Shown: piece after piece, positions 23,335 to 31,527 of the stretch
Layout: the number at the start of each line of letters is the position of its first letter
Position numbering within the stretch: position 1 is the stretch's first letter
Assembly: GCA_005889475.1 (NCBI GenBank)
Contig: VBGT01000011.1
Span: 1 to 34,285 of the forward strand
Length of the DNA stretch: 34,285 nucleotides
Direction: 5' to 3'
From: Chloroflexota bacterium
GTDB taxonomy: Bacteria; Chloroflexota; Limnocylindria; Limnocylindrales; CSP1-4
Program-made: the position numbers and the translations under genes
Notes under the pieces: generated by a model
Database searches by the model: none
Seen by the model: only the letters and a program-made list of their open reading frames with translations
Told to the model about the DNA's origin: nothing

Positions 23335-24735
23335 CTAGCTGGTCGGTGTCGCCGCCACGTGCTCGCCCGTGCCCATGCCGAGGAAGTGGTGGTCGTTCGC
23401 ACCCGCGGCACGCGACTCGAGCGCGGCGTCGAGCGAGTCGGCGAAGATCGACACGACCCGGTCGACGATGTCCTCGCGGGCGTGCGCCTCGCAGATGAAC
23501 CAGGGCTCGCGCGAGTCGGGCTCGGGCATCGCGCCTCGGGCGTGCATGCCCATCGCGACCGCGTCGTACAGGTCGTGGTCGGAGTTGGCCCAGTCCCGGT
23601 ACTCGTTCGGCGCCGTCTCGGTGAACATGATCCCGAACATCGCAGGGTGGCCGGTGAAGACATACGGCAGGCCACGCTCCGAGATCACCTCGGCAAGGCC
23701 CGCCTGCAACGCCCTACCGACCTGGTGGATGCTCGCGAGCGCGTCGGTGTCGCGCAGGATCTTGAGCGTCGCGACGACAGCCGCAGCGGCCACCCGATTG
23801 CCGGCGTAGGTGCCGCCATGGCTGACCTTGTCGGGCAGGACCGACATCACCTCGTCGGTGCCGGCGAAGCACGCGGCCGGGTAGCCGTTCCCGATCGCCT
23901 TCGCGTAGGTCACCAGGTCCGGGGTGACGCCGAAGTACTCCGCGGCGCCGCCGCGGGCGATCCGGAAACCGGTCTTGACCTCGTCGAAGATCAGCAGTGC
24001 CCCGAACTCGCGGGTGAGCGCCCGCATCTCCTCGTGGAAGCCCTCGCGGGGCAGGATCGCCTGGGCATTGCCCAGGATCGGCTCGACGATCACCGCCGCG
24101 ATGTCGTGGCCGTCGCGCTCGAAGATGCGGCGCAGGACGTCGACACGATTGAACCGGGCCGGGATCACGGTGCGGGACACGGCCTCGGGAATGCCCCGGC
24201 CCCAGGCGAGGGCGACCGGGTTGTCCTCGTCGCCGAGCTCCGACATGTCGTTCGGCGTAACCGAGATCAGGGCGTAGTCGTGGACGCCGTGATACTGGCC
24301 CTCGAACTTGACGATCTTGTTGCGGCCCGTGTAGCCGCGGGCGACGCGCATCGCGTGCATCGTCGCCTCGGTGCCGGACACGGTCATGCGCGCCTTGCCC
24401 ACCCAGCCCGTCATCTGCTTGATGAGCTCCATCGCCTCGACCTCGTCCTCCGAGGTGAGCGAGAAGCTGACCCCCCGGCGCATCCGCTCGTTGACGTGGT
24501 CGTCGACGCGCGCGTCGCCGTGGCCGAGGATGACCGGTCCATAGCCCAGCCGAAGATCGATGTACTCATTGCCGTCGATGTCCCAGACGCGACCGCCCTG
24601 GCCCCGGTCGACGTAGACGGTGTCGTCGCCCCAGGCTCGGAAGTTCGAGTCGGTGCCGCCGGGCATGGTTTCCTGAGCACGGCGGTACAGCTCACGCTGG
24701 CGGCTTCGGCGGAGCGTCGGCACGGGCTCGGACAC
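23335..24735 (-). CDS. Class III aminotransferase, glutamate-1-semialdehyde 2,1-aminomutase-like
   Basis: A 466-aa PLP enzyme of fold type I. It starts at a GTG with GAGG five nt upstream (MSEPVPTLRRSRQRELY). MPGGTDSNFRAWG resembles the opening of HemL; SGTEATMHAMRVARGYTGR binds the PLP phosphate; LIFDEVKTGFR holds the Asp that contacts the pyridine nitrogen; TYAKAIGNGYP supplies the Schiff-base Lys; SHGGTYAGN is the second phosphate loop. True HemL is about 430 aa and reads FDEVMTGFR and GKIIGGG, so this is more likely a HemL-like transaminase acting on another amine or amino acid. No other heme genes are adjacent. Confidence 0.87.
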   Translation of the reverse strand: MSEPVPTLRRSRQRELYRRAQETMPGGTDSNFRAWGDDTVYVDRGQGGRVWDIDGNEYIDLRLGYGPVILGHGDARVDDHVNERMRRGVSFSLTSEDEVEAMELIKQMTGWVGKARMTVSGTEATMHAMRVARGYTGRNKIVKFEGQYHGVHDYALISVTPNDMSELGDEDNPVALAWGRGIPEAVSRTVIPARFNRVDVLRRIFERDGHDIAAVIVEPILGNAQAILPREGFHEEMRALTREFGALLIFDEVKTGFRIARGGAAEYFGVTPDLVTYAKAIGNGYPAACFAGTDEVMSVLPDKVSHGGTYAGNRVAAAAVVATLKILRDTDALASIHQVGRALQAGLAEVISERGLPYVFTGHPAMFGIMFTETAPNEYRDWANSDHDLYDAVAMGMHARGAMPEPDSREPWFICEAHAREDIVDRVVSIFADSLDAALESRAAGANDHHFLGMGTGEHVAATPTS

Positions 24736-24777
24736 AGGACCTCTTCAGCGCTTCGGGCGCGGGTGGTGGGCTTGGGC

Positions 24778-24854
24778 AGCCGAATCGTGCCACGGGCCGT
24801 CATGCCCCGTCAAAGCGAGATTCGTCGTGATTCGGCTCTGGTCGTGCGAATCAC
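24778..24854. repeat. Nested inverted repeats of GATTCG
   Basis: AGCCGAATC (24778-24786) pairs with GATTCGGCT (24829-24837), and GTGATTCG (24827-24834) pairs with CGAATCAC (24847-24854); another GATTCG is at 24819. The two hairpins share an arm and so are mutually exclusive. They lie between the DUF885 stop and the aminotransferase start, both on the minus strand, and could form a terminator, attenuator or operator. Confidence 0.5.
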
Positions 24855-24903
24855 GAACGCTCGGGCGCTGCGCGCGAGTCGATCCGCCGGGAACGAGGTT
24901 GCG

Positions 24904-26577
24904 TCAGACCGGCGCGGACACCCAGTTGGGGAGCTCCTGCGCGATGGTCGCGAGCGGCATCGAGCCATGGCCCAGGAGCTGGTCGTGGAACTCGCGCAGA
25001 TCGAACGCGGCCCCGTCGCGCGCGCCGATCTCGCGCCGCAGGCGCTCGATCTCGCGCTGGCCGGTCTTGTACGTGAGCGCCTGGGCGGGCCAGGCGATGT
25101 AGCGGTCGGTCTCGATGACCGCGTCGGTCTCGGTCAGGCCCGCCGAGAGCAGCAGGTCGATCGACTGCTGGCGCGTCCAGCGCAGCTCATGCATGCCGGT
25201 GTCGACGACGAGGCGCGCGGCCCGCCACGCCTGCGCGTCCAGCATCCCGAAGCGCTCCGCCTCGTTTCGATACAGGCCCATCTCGTCGGCGAGGCGCTCG
25301 GCATACAGGCCCCAGCCCTCGACGTACGCGCCGCCGGCGTAGCGCGCGGCGAAGCGCCGGAAGCGGTTCAGCGACTGATTCTCGCTCTCGAGCGAGATCT
25401 GGAAGTGGTGGCCCGGAATCGCCTCGTGGTAGGTCGTCGAGGCGAGGCGCGAGTACGTCCGCGAGGGCAGGTCGAACGTGTTGACGTAGTACGTCCCGGG
25501 GCGGGTCGTGTCGGCCGACGGCGGGTAGTAGTACGCGAACGGCGCGTCGCGCTCCTTGTACTCCTCGACCGGGATCACCACGCAGCCCGACCGCGGGATC
25601 CGCCGAAACATCGACGGCGCCTTCGCGAGGGCGCGGTCGATGTCCTCGACGGCACGCGCGATCAGGGTGTCGCGCGAGGCCGGCACATTCGCCGGATCCG
25701 AGGCGAGGGCCGCGCGATAGCCGGTCGTGTCGTCGCCGAAGCCCGCGCCGCGGGCGATGGCCCGCCGCTCCGACTCGATGGCCTCGAGCTCGTCGAGCCC
25801 GATCTCGTGGACCTTGCGCGGCTCGAGCTGGAGGGTCGTCCAGCGCAGGATCTGCGTCCCGTACAGCGTCTCGCCGTTCGGCGCCGACCAGAGCCCATTC
25901 TTGGTGCGGCTGGCCGCGAGGTAGTCGCCCTGCAGCGCCTCGAGGAATGCCGCGTCGGCGGGATAGACCTCGTCCCGGACGACGGCGCGAATCGCCTCGC
26001 GATCCTCGTCGCGCGCCACGCGGATGAGCGAGGGCACGACGGCCTCGTCGATGGGCGTCGCGAGCATGCGCTGGAGCTGGGCGATCGTGCGCTCGGCGAC
26101 GATGCGTGGCGCAGTCAGGCCGCTCGCCCTGGCCTCGCGGAGTAGCTCGCGGTTGTCGGCCATGTACTGGGGATAGGCGTGCAGCCGGGCCAGGAACAGC
26201 TCGAGCCGCTCGGGCGTGTCCGCGGCCTGGAACTGGCACAGCTGGGGCAGCATCGTCTGGGGGCCGCCCATCTGGTCGACGACCTGGAGCGTGTCGATCC
26301 GCTGGTCGTCCTGGACCAGGAAGATCGCGCCGATCACGCGTAGGACATCGCGCGTGATCCTGTCCTCGACCGACAGGCCATCGTCGGGGATGGCCAGCGC
26401 GGCATCGCGCATGTCCTGTGCCAGCTGCCGGCGCTTCGCCCGGCCGGCGGGACTGGGGTCGGGCAGCCGGTCGTCGTAGCGCGTGTCGCCGTTGATCGTG
26501 GCGCTGATCGGGCTGACCTCGAGGAACCGCTCCCAGAAGCCATCGGCAAGCTGGTCGATCGCGGAGGGCTCGGGCAC
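24904..26577 (-). CDS. DUF885 family zinc peptidase-like protein
   Basis: The product is 557 aa. DUF885 proteins are soluble, helix-rich relatives of thermolysin-clan and carboxypeptidase-like metallopeptidases. The zinc signature is clear: TTYHEAIPGHHFQISLE (HExxxGHH) followed about 30 residues later by YVEGWGLYAERLADEMG, where the Glu is the third ligand. The C-terminal motif PAQALTYKTGQREIERLR is also typical. No signal peptide is seen, so cytoplasmic location is likely, unlike many secreted relatives. The GTG start at 26577 follows TACCCT by seven nt, and that box overlaps the stop of the upstream gene. A peptide or dipeptide substrate is expected but unproven. Confidence 0.9.
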   Translation of the reverse strand: MPEPSAIDQLADGFWERFLEVSPISATINGDTRYDDRLPDPSPAGRAKRRQLAQDMRDAALAIPDDGLSVEDRITRDVLRVIGAIFLVQDDQRIDTLQVVDQMGGPQTMLPQLCQFQAADTPERLELFLARLHAYPQYMADNRELLREARASGLTAPRIVAERTIAQLQRMLATPIDEAVVPSLIRVARDEDREAIRAVVRDEVYPADAAFLEALQGDYLAASRTKNGLWSAPNGETLYGTQILRWTTLQLEPRKVHEIGLDELEAIESERRAIARGAGFGDDTTGYRAALASDPANVPASRDTLIARAVEDIDRALAKAPSMFRRIPRSGCVVIPVEEYKERDAPFAYYYPPSADTTRPGTYYVNTFDLPSRTYSRLASTTYHEAIPGHHFQISLESENQSLNRFRRFAARYAGGAYVEGWGLYAERLADEMGLYRNEAERFGMLDAQAWRAARLVVDTGMHELRWTRQQSIDLLLSAGLTETDAVIETDRYIAWPAQALTYKTGQREIERLRREIGARDGAAFDLREFHDQLLGHGSMPLATIAQELPNWVSAPV

Positions 26578-26582
26578 GGCGG

Positions 26583-29324
26583 CTAGGGTAGCGCCTTCGG
26601 CAGCTCGAAAAGTCCGAGCTGCTCGGCCCGCCGCTCGATCGCAGGGTCGAGGCCGAGATACGGCTCGAGGGCCGCCAGGTCGGGCGGCTCACGCTCGAGC
26701 CAGGCGCGCAGGTGCGGCCAGAGCACGACGTGCCAGTTGCCGGTCTCCATCGCGGCCCGCAGCACCGGCGACGACTCGAGCTTGTGCCGGGCCAGCTCGC
26801 GCCGCTCCGGGGCGAGGACGAGGAAGCGGACGATCCGCTCGTTCGCCGGGATCCGGGCATGGCGCCGCAGCAGGACGTCGCCGAGCATCGCCGTCCATTC
26901 GACCTCGAACAGCAGCGCCGAACCGCCGCGCTGGTACCAGATGCAGTCGACCGCCTCGCCGTCCTCCTTCGGAACGAGCGAAGTGGTGGGGAACCACGGC
27001 TCGCGCTCCCGGTGTGGATCGAGGAAGTCGGCGAGCGTGCGATCGCCGATCCGCCGTGCCTGCTCGCGGCGCCCGAGCCAGACGCGCATGCCGAGGCGAT
27101 GGCCGCCGTTGGCGAGGTGGGCCAGAAGCTCAGTGTGCTCGGCGGTCCGGCGCCGGAGATCCTCGCCGGTGATCAGCCGGCCCCCGGTAGAGGCGGGGCT
27201 GCGGTAGCTCGTCAGGCAGGCGCGGACGAGGGTCTCGTCGGGCAGGTCGTGTCCCGGGAAGAGTGAAGCAACGCGCTCGAAGAACGCGGTCTCGGCGATC
27301 GGGCCGGCGGTCGACAGGAGGCTGTACACCGCCCACTCGACCCGATCCGCGAGCGGAATCGACGCGGCCTCGCGTTCGGAGCGCTCGCCGAGCCACCAGC
27401 GACCGGGCTCGATCTCCTCCACGCGGTGCTGGTCCGAGCGACCGAGCTCCTCGTTGACGAGGGCGAGCACGCGCTCGACGGGGTCGCGCGACGGCGCCGG
27501 CCGGGTGAACGTGCGCGTCCTCGTGAACGACCGGCCGGCGGCGCCGATCGCGGCCTCGGTCGCCGTGCCGAGCATGCCCGGGCCGGCATCGAACGCCGGT
27601 CCCTCGTCGGGCGCGGGCTCGGCCGGCTCCTCGAGCGCCTCGCTGGCGAGCAGCCGGCGCAGCTGCCCGACGCGGTCGAGGCCGACGAGGATCTCGCCCA
27701 GCAGCCGCTCGTAGCGCGCCGGCTCGCCCCTCGCTCGGAGCACCTCGACCGCCGTGTCCATGACCGTCGTTGCCGCCTCGCGCGCCGAGAAGGGCCGAGC
27801 CTCGATGTGCTCCGGTGGCGCGAACAGTCCCGGCCCGGGTACGAGCTCGGGATCGCCCCGGCCGCCGCTCGCCTCGAGCGGGATGTTGCTCCGCGTCCTC
27901 GGCCCGGGCGGCAGCACGCCACCAGGCGGAACCAGCTCGACGACGCCGCCGACCTCGTCGTCGGGATCGCTGAGCCGCGCCTCGACGAGCCGGTAGCCGG
28001 CCCCGACGCCGCCGAGCACGGCGGCGACGAGCGCCTCGGGCCCGCCGTGGTCGAGCAGGATGATCGCCCGCGCGTCGCGGGCGAGATGCGGCGAGACAGC
28101 CTCGAGCGAGCGCCGCAGGGCGGCGGCCTGCCACGACCACGGCGCCCGGATCGCCGGCCCGAGCAACGGCTCCAGCGGGAGCAATGCCGCGGCCTCGCGC
28201 CCCAGCGCCCACGCCGTGCCGTGGTACGCCATCCCCAGCCGCTCCTGGCTGAACCGCGGCGGCGGCTGCCCGAGCACGAGGCGAATCCGCGGTCCCGCCC
28301 CGGCATCCCGCACCTCGTCGACGAGGCGCTCGAGGGCGCCCGGCGTCATGACCCGGACGATCGCGTTGTTGGAGCCCTCGACCAGGCTGCGCAGGTCCGT
28401 GCCGAATCTCGCCTCCAGCCCGGCGAGCGGGCCGCTCTCGAGCCGCTGCACGAAGCCTCGAACCTGCCGGTAGCCGTCCTCGAACGCGAGCCATGGGTTG
28501 CGCTCCCGCCAGCGCTCCGGGATCGGGCTGCGGACGGTCCCGCCGGCGATGCGCAGATTGGGCATCCGCCCGCCGCCGAGCCCGAGCCGGCTCGCGGGCA
28601 GGACCGCGTGGAGGAACGCGAGCCGAAGCGCGGACTCGATCGGCGCGGCACGCAGCTCGCCCTCCACGCGGGCGAGAATCGCCGCGAGCCCGACGAGCTG
28701 CCGATCCGTGTGCAGCCGCAGGATTGCGTCGACCAGCCCATCTCCCCCGTCGGGCACCGGGAAGCGCTCCCGCAGCCTCACCCGGACGTCGTCCGCGCCG
28801 ACGTCGCTCGTCGCTCGGTCCATGTCCATGGGGCCGGGCTCGACCGCCTGGTGCTCGGGCCGGTTCTGCTGATCGCGGCACAGCTGGCAGCGGTAGTGCA
28901 CGCGGGCCGGCTGCTCGCCCTGCCATTCGACCTCCTCGACCGGGAGCGTGCGGCCGCACGACCCGCAGCGGGTCGCGAACAGGTCGGTGATGAACAGGCG
29001 CAGGCTCGTGTCGCCGTGGGGCGACGTCCCGAGCGTCGAGAATGCGGCATCGAGGTGGCGCAGGTCGGGCGGCCGGAGCACCACCTCGGCGAGCAGCCGG
29101 GTCAGCGGCCCGGTCTCGAGGCTGAAGCCGCGACGCTGCCGATCGACCGCCGCCCGGGCGATCCAGCCGCCGCGTCCGTGCAGGTCGGCGACGATGTCGC
29201 CCGGCGCGGAGTTCGCCTCGAGCCGGGCGTGGACGAGGTCGGGCGGGGGCGGCGGCGCGAGCCGTTCGTAGGCGGGCAGGGTGAACCCGGGTTCCGCCCG
29301 TGAGAGGAGCAGCCTCCCGACCAT
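26583..29324 (-). CDS. Degenerate Zn-ribbon DNA methyltransferase-like protein with C-terminal PD-(D/E)XK-like region
   Basis: The product has 913 aa from the ATG at 29324 (MVGRLLLSRAEPGF). Residues 41-70 (PGDIVADLHGRGGWIARAAV ... GFSLE) occupy the place of SAM-binding motif I of COG1743-type adenine methylases, where DPFAGGGT-like sequence is expected. A four-Cys zinc ribbon follows (CGSC at 120-123, CQLC at 146-149). At 347-358, RIRLVLGQPPPR stands where the catalytic DPPY/NPPY should be, followed by a Rossmann-like stretch ARAIILLDHGGPEALV. Both catalytic motifs are thus lost. The C-terminus (about 775-890) reads DCIWYQRGGSALLFEVEWTA, with D793 and E807/E809 arranged as in PD-(D/E)XK nucleases, then RFLVLAPERRELARHKL. 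Between them lies winged-helix-like sequence (660-710). A DNA-binding or DNA-processing role is likely. The upstream DinB gene is divergent across 44 bp. Confidence 0.65.
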   Translation of the reverse strand: MVGRLLLSRAEPGFTLPAYERLAPPPPPDLVHARLEANSAPGDIVADLHGRGGWIARAAVDRQRRGFSLETGPLTRLLAEVVLRPPDLRHLDAAFSTLGTSPHGDTSLRLFITDLFATRCGSCGRTLPVEEVEWQGEQPARVHYRCQLCRDQQNRPEHQAVEPGPMDMDRATSDVGADDVRVRLRERFPVPDGGDGLVDAILRLHTDRQLVGLAAILARVEGELRAAPIESALRLAFLHAVLPASRLGLGGGRMPNLRIAGGTVRSPIPERWRERNPWLAFEDGYRQVRGFVQRLESGPLAGLEARFGTDLRSLVEGSNNAIVRVMTPGALERLVDEVRDAGAGPRIRLVLGQPPPRFSQERLGMAYHGTAWALGREAAALLPLEPLLGPAIRAPWSWQAAALRRSLEAVSPHLARDARAIILLDHGGPEALVAAVLGGVGAGYRLVEARLSDPDDEVGGVVELVPPGGVLPPGPRTRSNIPLEASGGRGDPELVPGPGLFAPPEHIEARPFSAREAATTVMDTAVEVLRARGEPARYERLLGEILVGLDRVGQLRRLLASEALEEPAEPAPDEGPAFDAGPGMLGTATEAAIGAAGRSFTRTRTFTRPAPSRDPVERVLALVNEELGRSDQHRVEEIEPGRWWLGERSEREAASIPLADRVEWAVYSLLSTAGPIAETAFFERVASLFPGHDLPDETLVRACLTSYRSPASTGGRLITGEDLRRRTAEHTELLAHLANGGHRLGMRVWLGRREQARRIGDRTLADFLDPHREREPWFPTTSLVPKEDGEAVDCIWYQRGGSALLFEVEWTAMLGDVLLRRHARIPANERIVRFLVLAPERRELARHKLESSPVLRAAMETGNWHVVLWPHLRAWLEREPPDLAALEPYLGLDPAIERRAEQLGLFELPKALP
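26585..26590 (-). promoter_or_regulatory. -10-like box (TACCCT) abutting the DUF885 gene, overlapping the upstream stop
   Basis: TACCCT lies 7 nt before the GTG; its last T is the first base of the TAG stop of the 913-aa gene. This is the same stop/-10 overlap as at thyX. Confidence 0.4.
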
Positions 29325-29356
29325 CGGCGCCGATTGTGGCAGGTCGATTCGGCGGC

Positions 29357-29362
29357 TACGCT
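29357..29362 (+). promoter_or_regulatory. -10-like box (TACGCT) with TTGTGG at 17 bp, abutting the DinB-like gene
   Basis: TTGTGG, 17 bp, TACGCT, 6 nt, ATG: the best-formed leaderless promoter in the window. It decides the start at 29369 over the upstream track start. Confidence 0.5.
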
Positions 29363-29368
29363 CGATCG

Positions 29369-30313
29369 ATGACGACCATCGAACGATCACCGATCGACCT
29401 GCCCGCGGCGCTCACCTCCACAACGAGCCCCAGCCTGCCCGGCTCGACCCTGCGCGCCAGGGCGGCGCTCGCGGACGCCTCGGCCGACTACCTGGCGATC
29501 CCCGACTCGGCGCTCCTTCGAACGTGGCTATTCCGTGGCATCGACACCGAAGACGGCGTGCGCTACGGCATCTATCGCGGCGCCGAGACCGTCGAGGCGG
29601 CCTCAGCCGAGCTCGTGGCGGCCCTCGCGGGAGCTCGGGCGCGCGCGGCGGCCACCATTCGCACCGCGCCGGCGACGATCGCGCGCTGGGCGCTCCAGGG
29701 CCGGCTCGCGGCGCTCGGCGACGACGTGCTCGATCGTGTGGCCAAGGAGGGCGAGTGGACCGTACGCGAGACGCTGGCGCACACGATCGCCGGCCAGCGC
29801 AGCTACGGCTGGTTCTCGCGCTGGTGGCTGTCGCAGCCGCTCGGTCCGGATCGACCGAGCCGCGTCCCCGACGAGGTCGACACCCAGTCCCAGCGGGAAC
29901 TGCCGTCAGACGAGGCCGAGGGCCGGGGCTCGCTCGCCGACATCCGGTCCCGCCTCGACGCGGTGCTCGACGAGTGGGCGCTGCGTTACGCGAACCTGGA
30001 CTCGGTGGCGCTCGGCCTCCCGGCGAGGTGGGCCGGCGTCCCCGGCGACATCGACTTCCGGCTCGGTCGATGGGCGTCGCACATCGCCGAGCACACGGTC
30101 CAGCTCGACAAGACGCTTGCCTGGCTGGGCTATGAGCCCTCCGAAGCCGCACGGATCGTTCGAGACCTGTACACGGCCTGGGGCAGGCTGGAGGCGCAGG
30201 TCTTTCCGGTCGCGCCAGCCGGTACGGAGGGTGCGGTCGACTCCATCCTCGAGCGCATGGCGGCGACGCTCGTCAGCGAGGCGCGCGACGTTCGCGAGGC
30301 CGCCGGCGCGTAG
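29369..30313 (+). CDS. DinB-fold (DfsB-like) metal-binding protein
   Basis: A 314-aa protein with a C-terminal DinB four-helix bundle. EWTVRETLAHTIAGQRSYGWF gives the first ligand His and the helix 2 pattern; RLGRWASHIAEHTVQLDKTL supplies the HxxEH pair of helix 4. DinB-superfamily proteins bind nickel or zinc and many are thiol (mycothiol or bacillithiol) S-transferases or isomerases; the particular reaction here is unknown. The N-terminal 100 residues include another helical segment of unknown fold. The start follows the leaderless box, removing 23 residues from the track ORF. The gene is unrelated to DNA polymerase IV despite the name. Confidence 0.78.
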   Translation: MTTIERSPIDLPAALTSTTSPSLPGSTLRARAALADASADYLAIPDSALLRTWLFRGIDTEDGVRYGIYRGAETVEAASAELVAALAGARARAAATIRTAPATIARWALQGRLAALGDDVLDRVAKEGEWTVRETLAHTIAGQRSYGWFSRWWLSQPLGPDRPSRVPDEVDTQSQRELPSDEAEGRGSLADIRSRLDAVLDEWALRYANLDSVALGLPARWAGVPGDIDFRLGRWASHIAEHTVQLDKTLAWLGYEPSEAARIVRDLYTAWGRLEAQVFPVAPAGTEGAVDSILERMAATLVSEARDVREAAGA

Positions 30314-30557
30314 TCAGACGCGAGGCGCCCTGGCATCCAGTCTCAGCCGCACGCCACCGGTTCGTTCGATCGGGATTCTCTTGAGCTCATGGCGCCTCCG
30401 CCCTCGCGGACTGGCATCTCGGCGGACCCTGCCGATCGCCGATTGGGCTCCACGGTGGCCGAACGACAATCTGTTGCCCCTGCCCGACGCCGCCGGAGAG
30501 CGTCGCAGGTCATACGCACCCATGGCGTGCATCTGAGAACTCGTACGGCCGAACCGG
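30314..30557. other. Intergenic gap between the convergent DinB and TPR genes
   Basis: I see no supported gene or repeat here. A minus-strand frame ending at 30314 gives about 72 Arg-rich codons without family resemblance or start signal. Confidence 0.5.
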
Positions 30558-31415
30558 TTAGGTCTCTTCGACCTCGTCCGTCTCCTCGACGAACGCCTCG
30601 TCCGTCGTGTCCTCCGGCGGGATGACGCTCTCGAGGTCAGTGATCTCCTCGTCCTCGACGTCGTCCTCGAGATCCTCGTCGAGCTCCTCGTCCTCGCGCA
30701 GGAGCGTGCCCTTGGTGTAGGGCCGGAGGTCGGTGGACTTGGCCGCCGTCGGGAAGCTGACCTTCCCGTAGTTGCGCGGGTCCTGGTAGACCTCGCGGAT
30801 GATGATCCGCACATCCTGCGCGCCGAGCGAGGTGACGCCGGCAAGGTACTTGTTGCCGTCGGCGATGAGCTTCAGCAGGCGCGCGGCGACACGCGGCTCG
30901 ACGACCCCGATGCGCATGCCGTTGCTGATCGCCATCAGCTTGTTGCCCTCGGGCGAGAGCTCGACCGAGTCGCCCGGGTTGACCTGGGCGAGCTTCTTCG
31001 CGTCGGGCAGCTCGATGAGGTGAGCGAAGCCGGTCTTGCCCGTCTCCTCGACGAAGATGCGGACCGGCGCCTTGCTGCCCTCCTGCGCCGCCACGGTCTT
31101 CTCGCCGGCCGCGACGAGGAGCGTGCGCAGGCGGTCGATGTTGCGCTCGGCGATGCGGTTCGTCGGGTCGAGGGCGAGCGCGGCCTGGTAGTGCTCGCGG
31201 GCGGAGCCCAACTCGCCCAGCTCCCACAGCGCCTTCGCGAGGCGGTTCTCGGCCTCAGCCTCGGCGCCCATCTCCAGGAGCTTGCGGTTCGTGTCGGCGG
31301 CGTCCGACCACTGCCCGGCGGCAGCCTGCGCGATCGCCTGCTCCGCCAGCTGGCGCTTGACGCGCGTCGCGGCGGCCGGGCTGCTGGCGGTCGCGTCGGT
31401 CTCGGGGAAGGTCAC
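30558..31415 (-). CDS. TPR protein with very acidic C-terminus
   Basis: A 285-aa soluble protein. Residues 20-95 form two to three TPR-type helix pairs (LAEQAIAQAAAGQWSDAADT, LAKALWELGELGSAREHYQA ALALDP). The middle (about 115-225) is a conserved-looking alpha/beta region, VRIFVEETGKTGFAHLIELPD, VNPGDSVELSPEGNKLMAI, DVRIIIREVYQDPRNYGKVSFP, that I cannot assign. The final 45 residues are mostly Asp and Glu (DEELDEDLEDDVEDEEITD), which can mimic nucleic acid or bind basic partners. The start is a GTG at 31415 with AAAGGA nine nt upstream. It follows the membrane protein gene by 112 bp on the same strand. Function unknown. Confidence 0.72.
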   Translation of the reverse strand: MTFPETDATASSPAAATRVKRQLAEQAIAQAAAGQWSDAADTNRKLLEMGAEAEAENRLAKALWELGELGSAREHYQAALALDPTNRIAERNIDRLRTLLVAAGEKTVAAQEGSKAPVRIFVEETGKTGFAHLIELPDAKKLAQVNPGDSVELSPEGNKLMAISNGMRIGVVEPRVAARLLKLIADGNKYLAGVTSLGAQDVRIIIREVYQDPRNYGKVSFPTAAKSTDLRPYTKGTLLREDEELDEDLEDDVEDEEITDLESVIPPEDTTDEAFVEETDEVEET

Positions 31416-31527
31416 GTGGTCAGATCCTTTCGGGGGGTCTCGGGTCTGGGTCGCGGTCGGGGCCCGGTGGGGTGCCGCGATCGAGCGATTCTGGGGCCAG
31501 GCGCGCGATCCGGCAACGTGCCGACCG

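Noticed and set aside
23359-26145. 928-aa plus-strand ORF
   Set aside because: It runs antisense through the aminotransferase and DUF885 genes; composition is Arg/Asp/Val-rich with no motifs, a typical GC-rich shadow frame.
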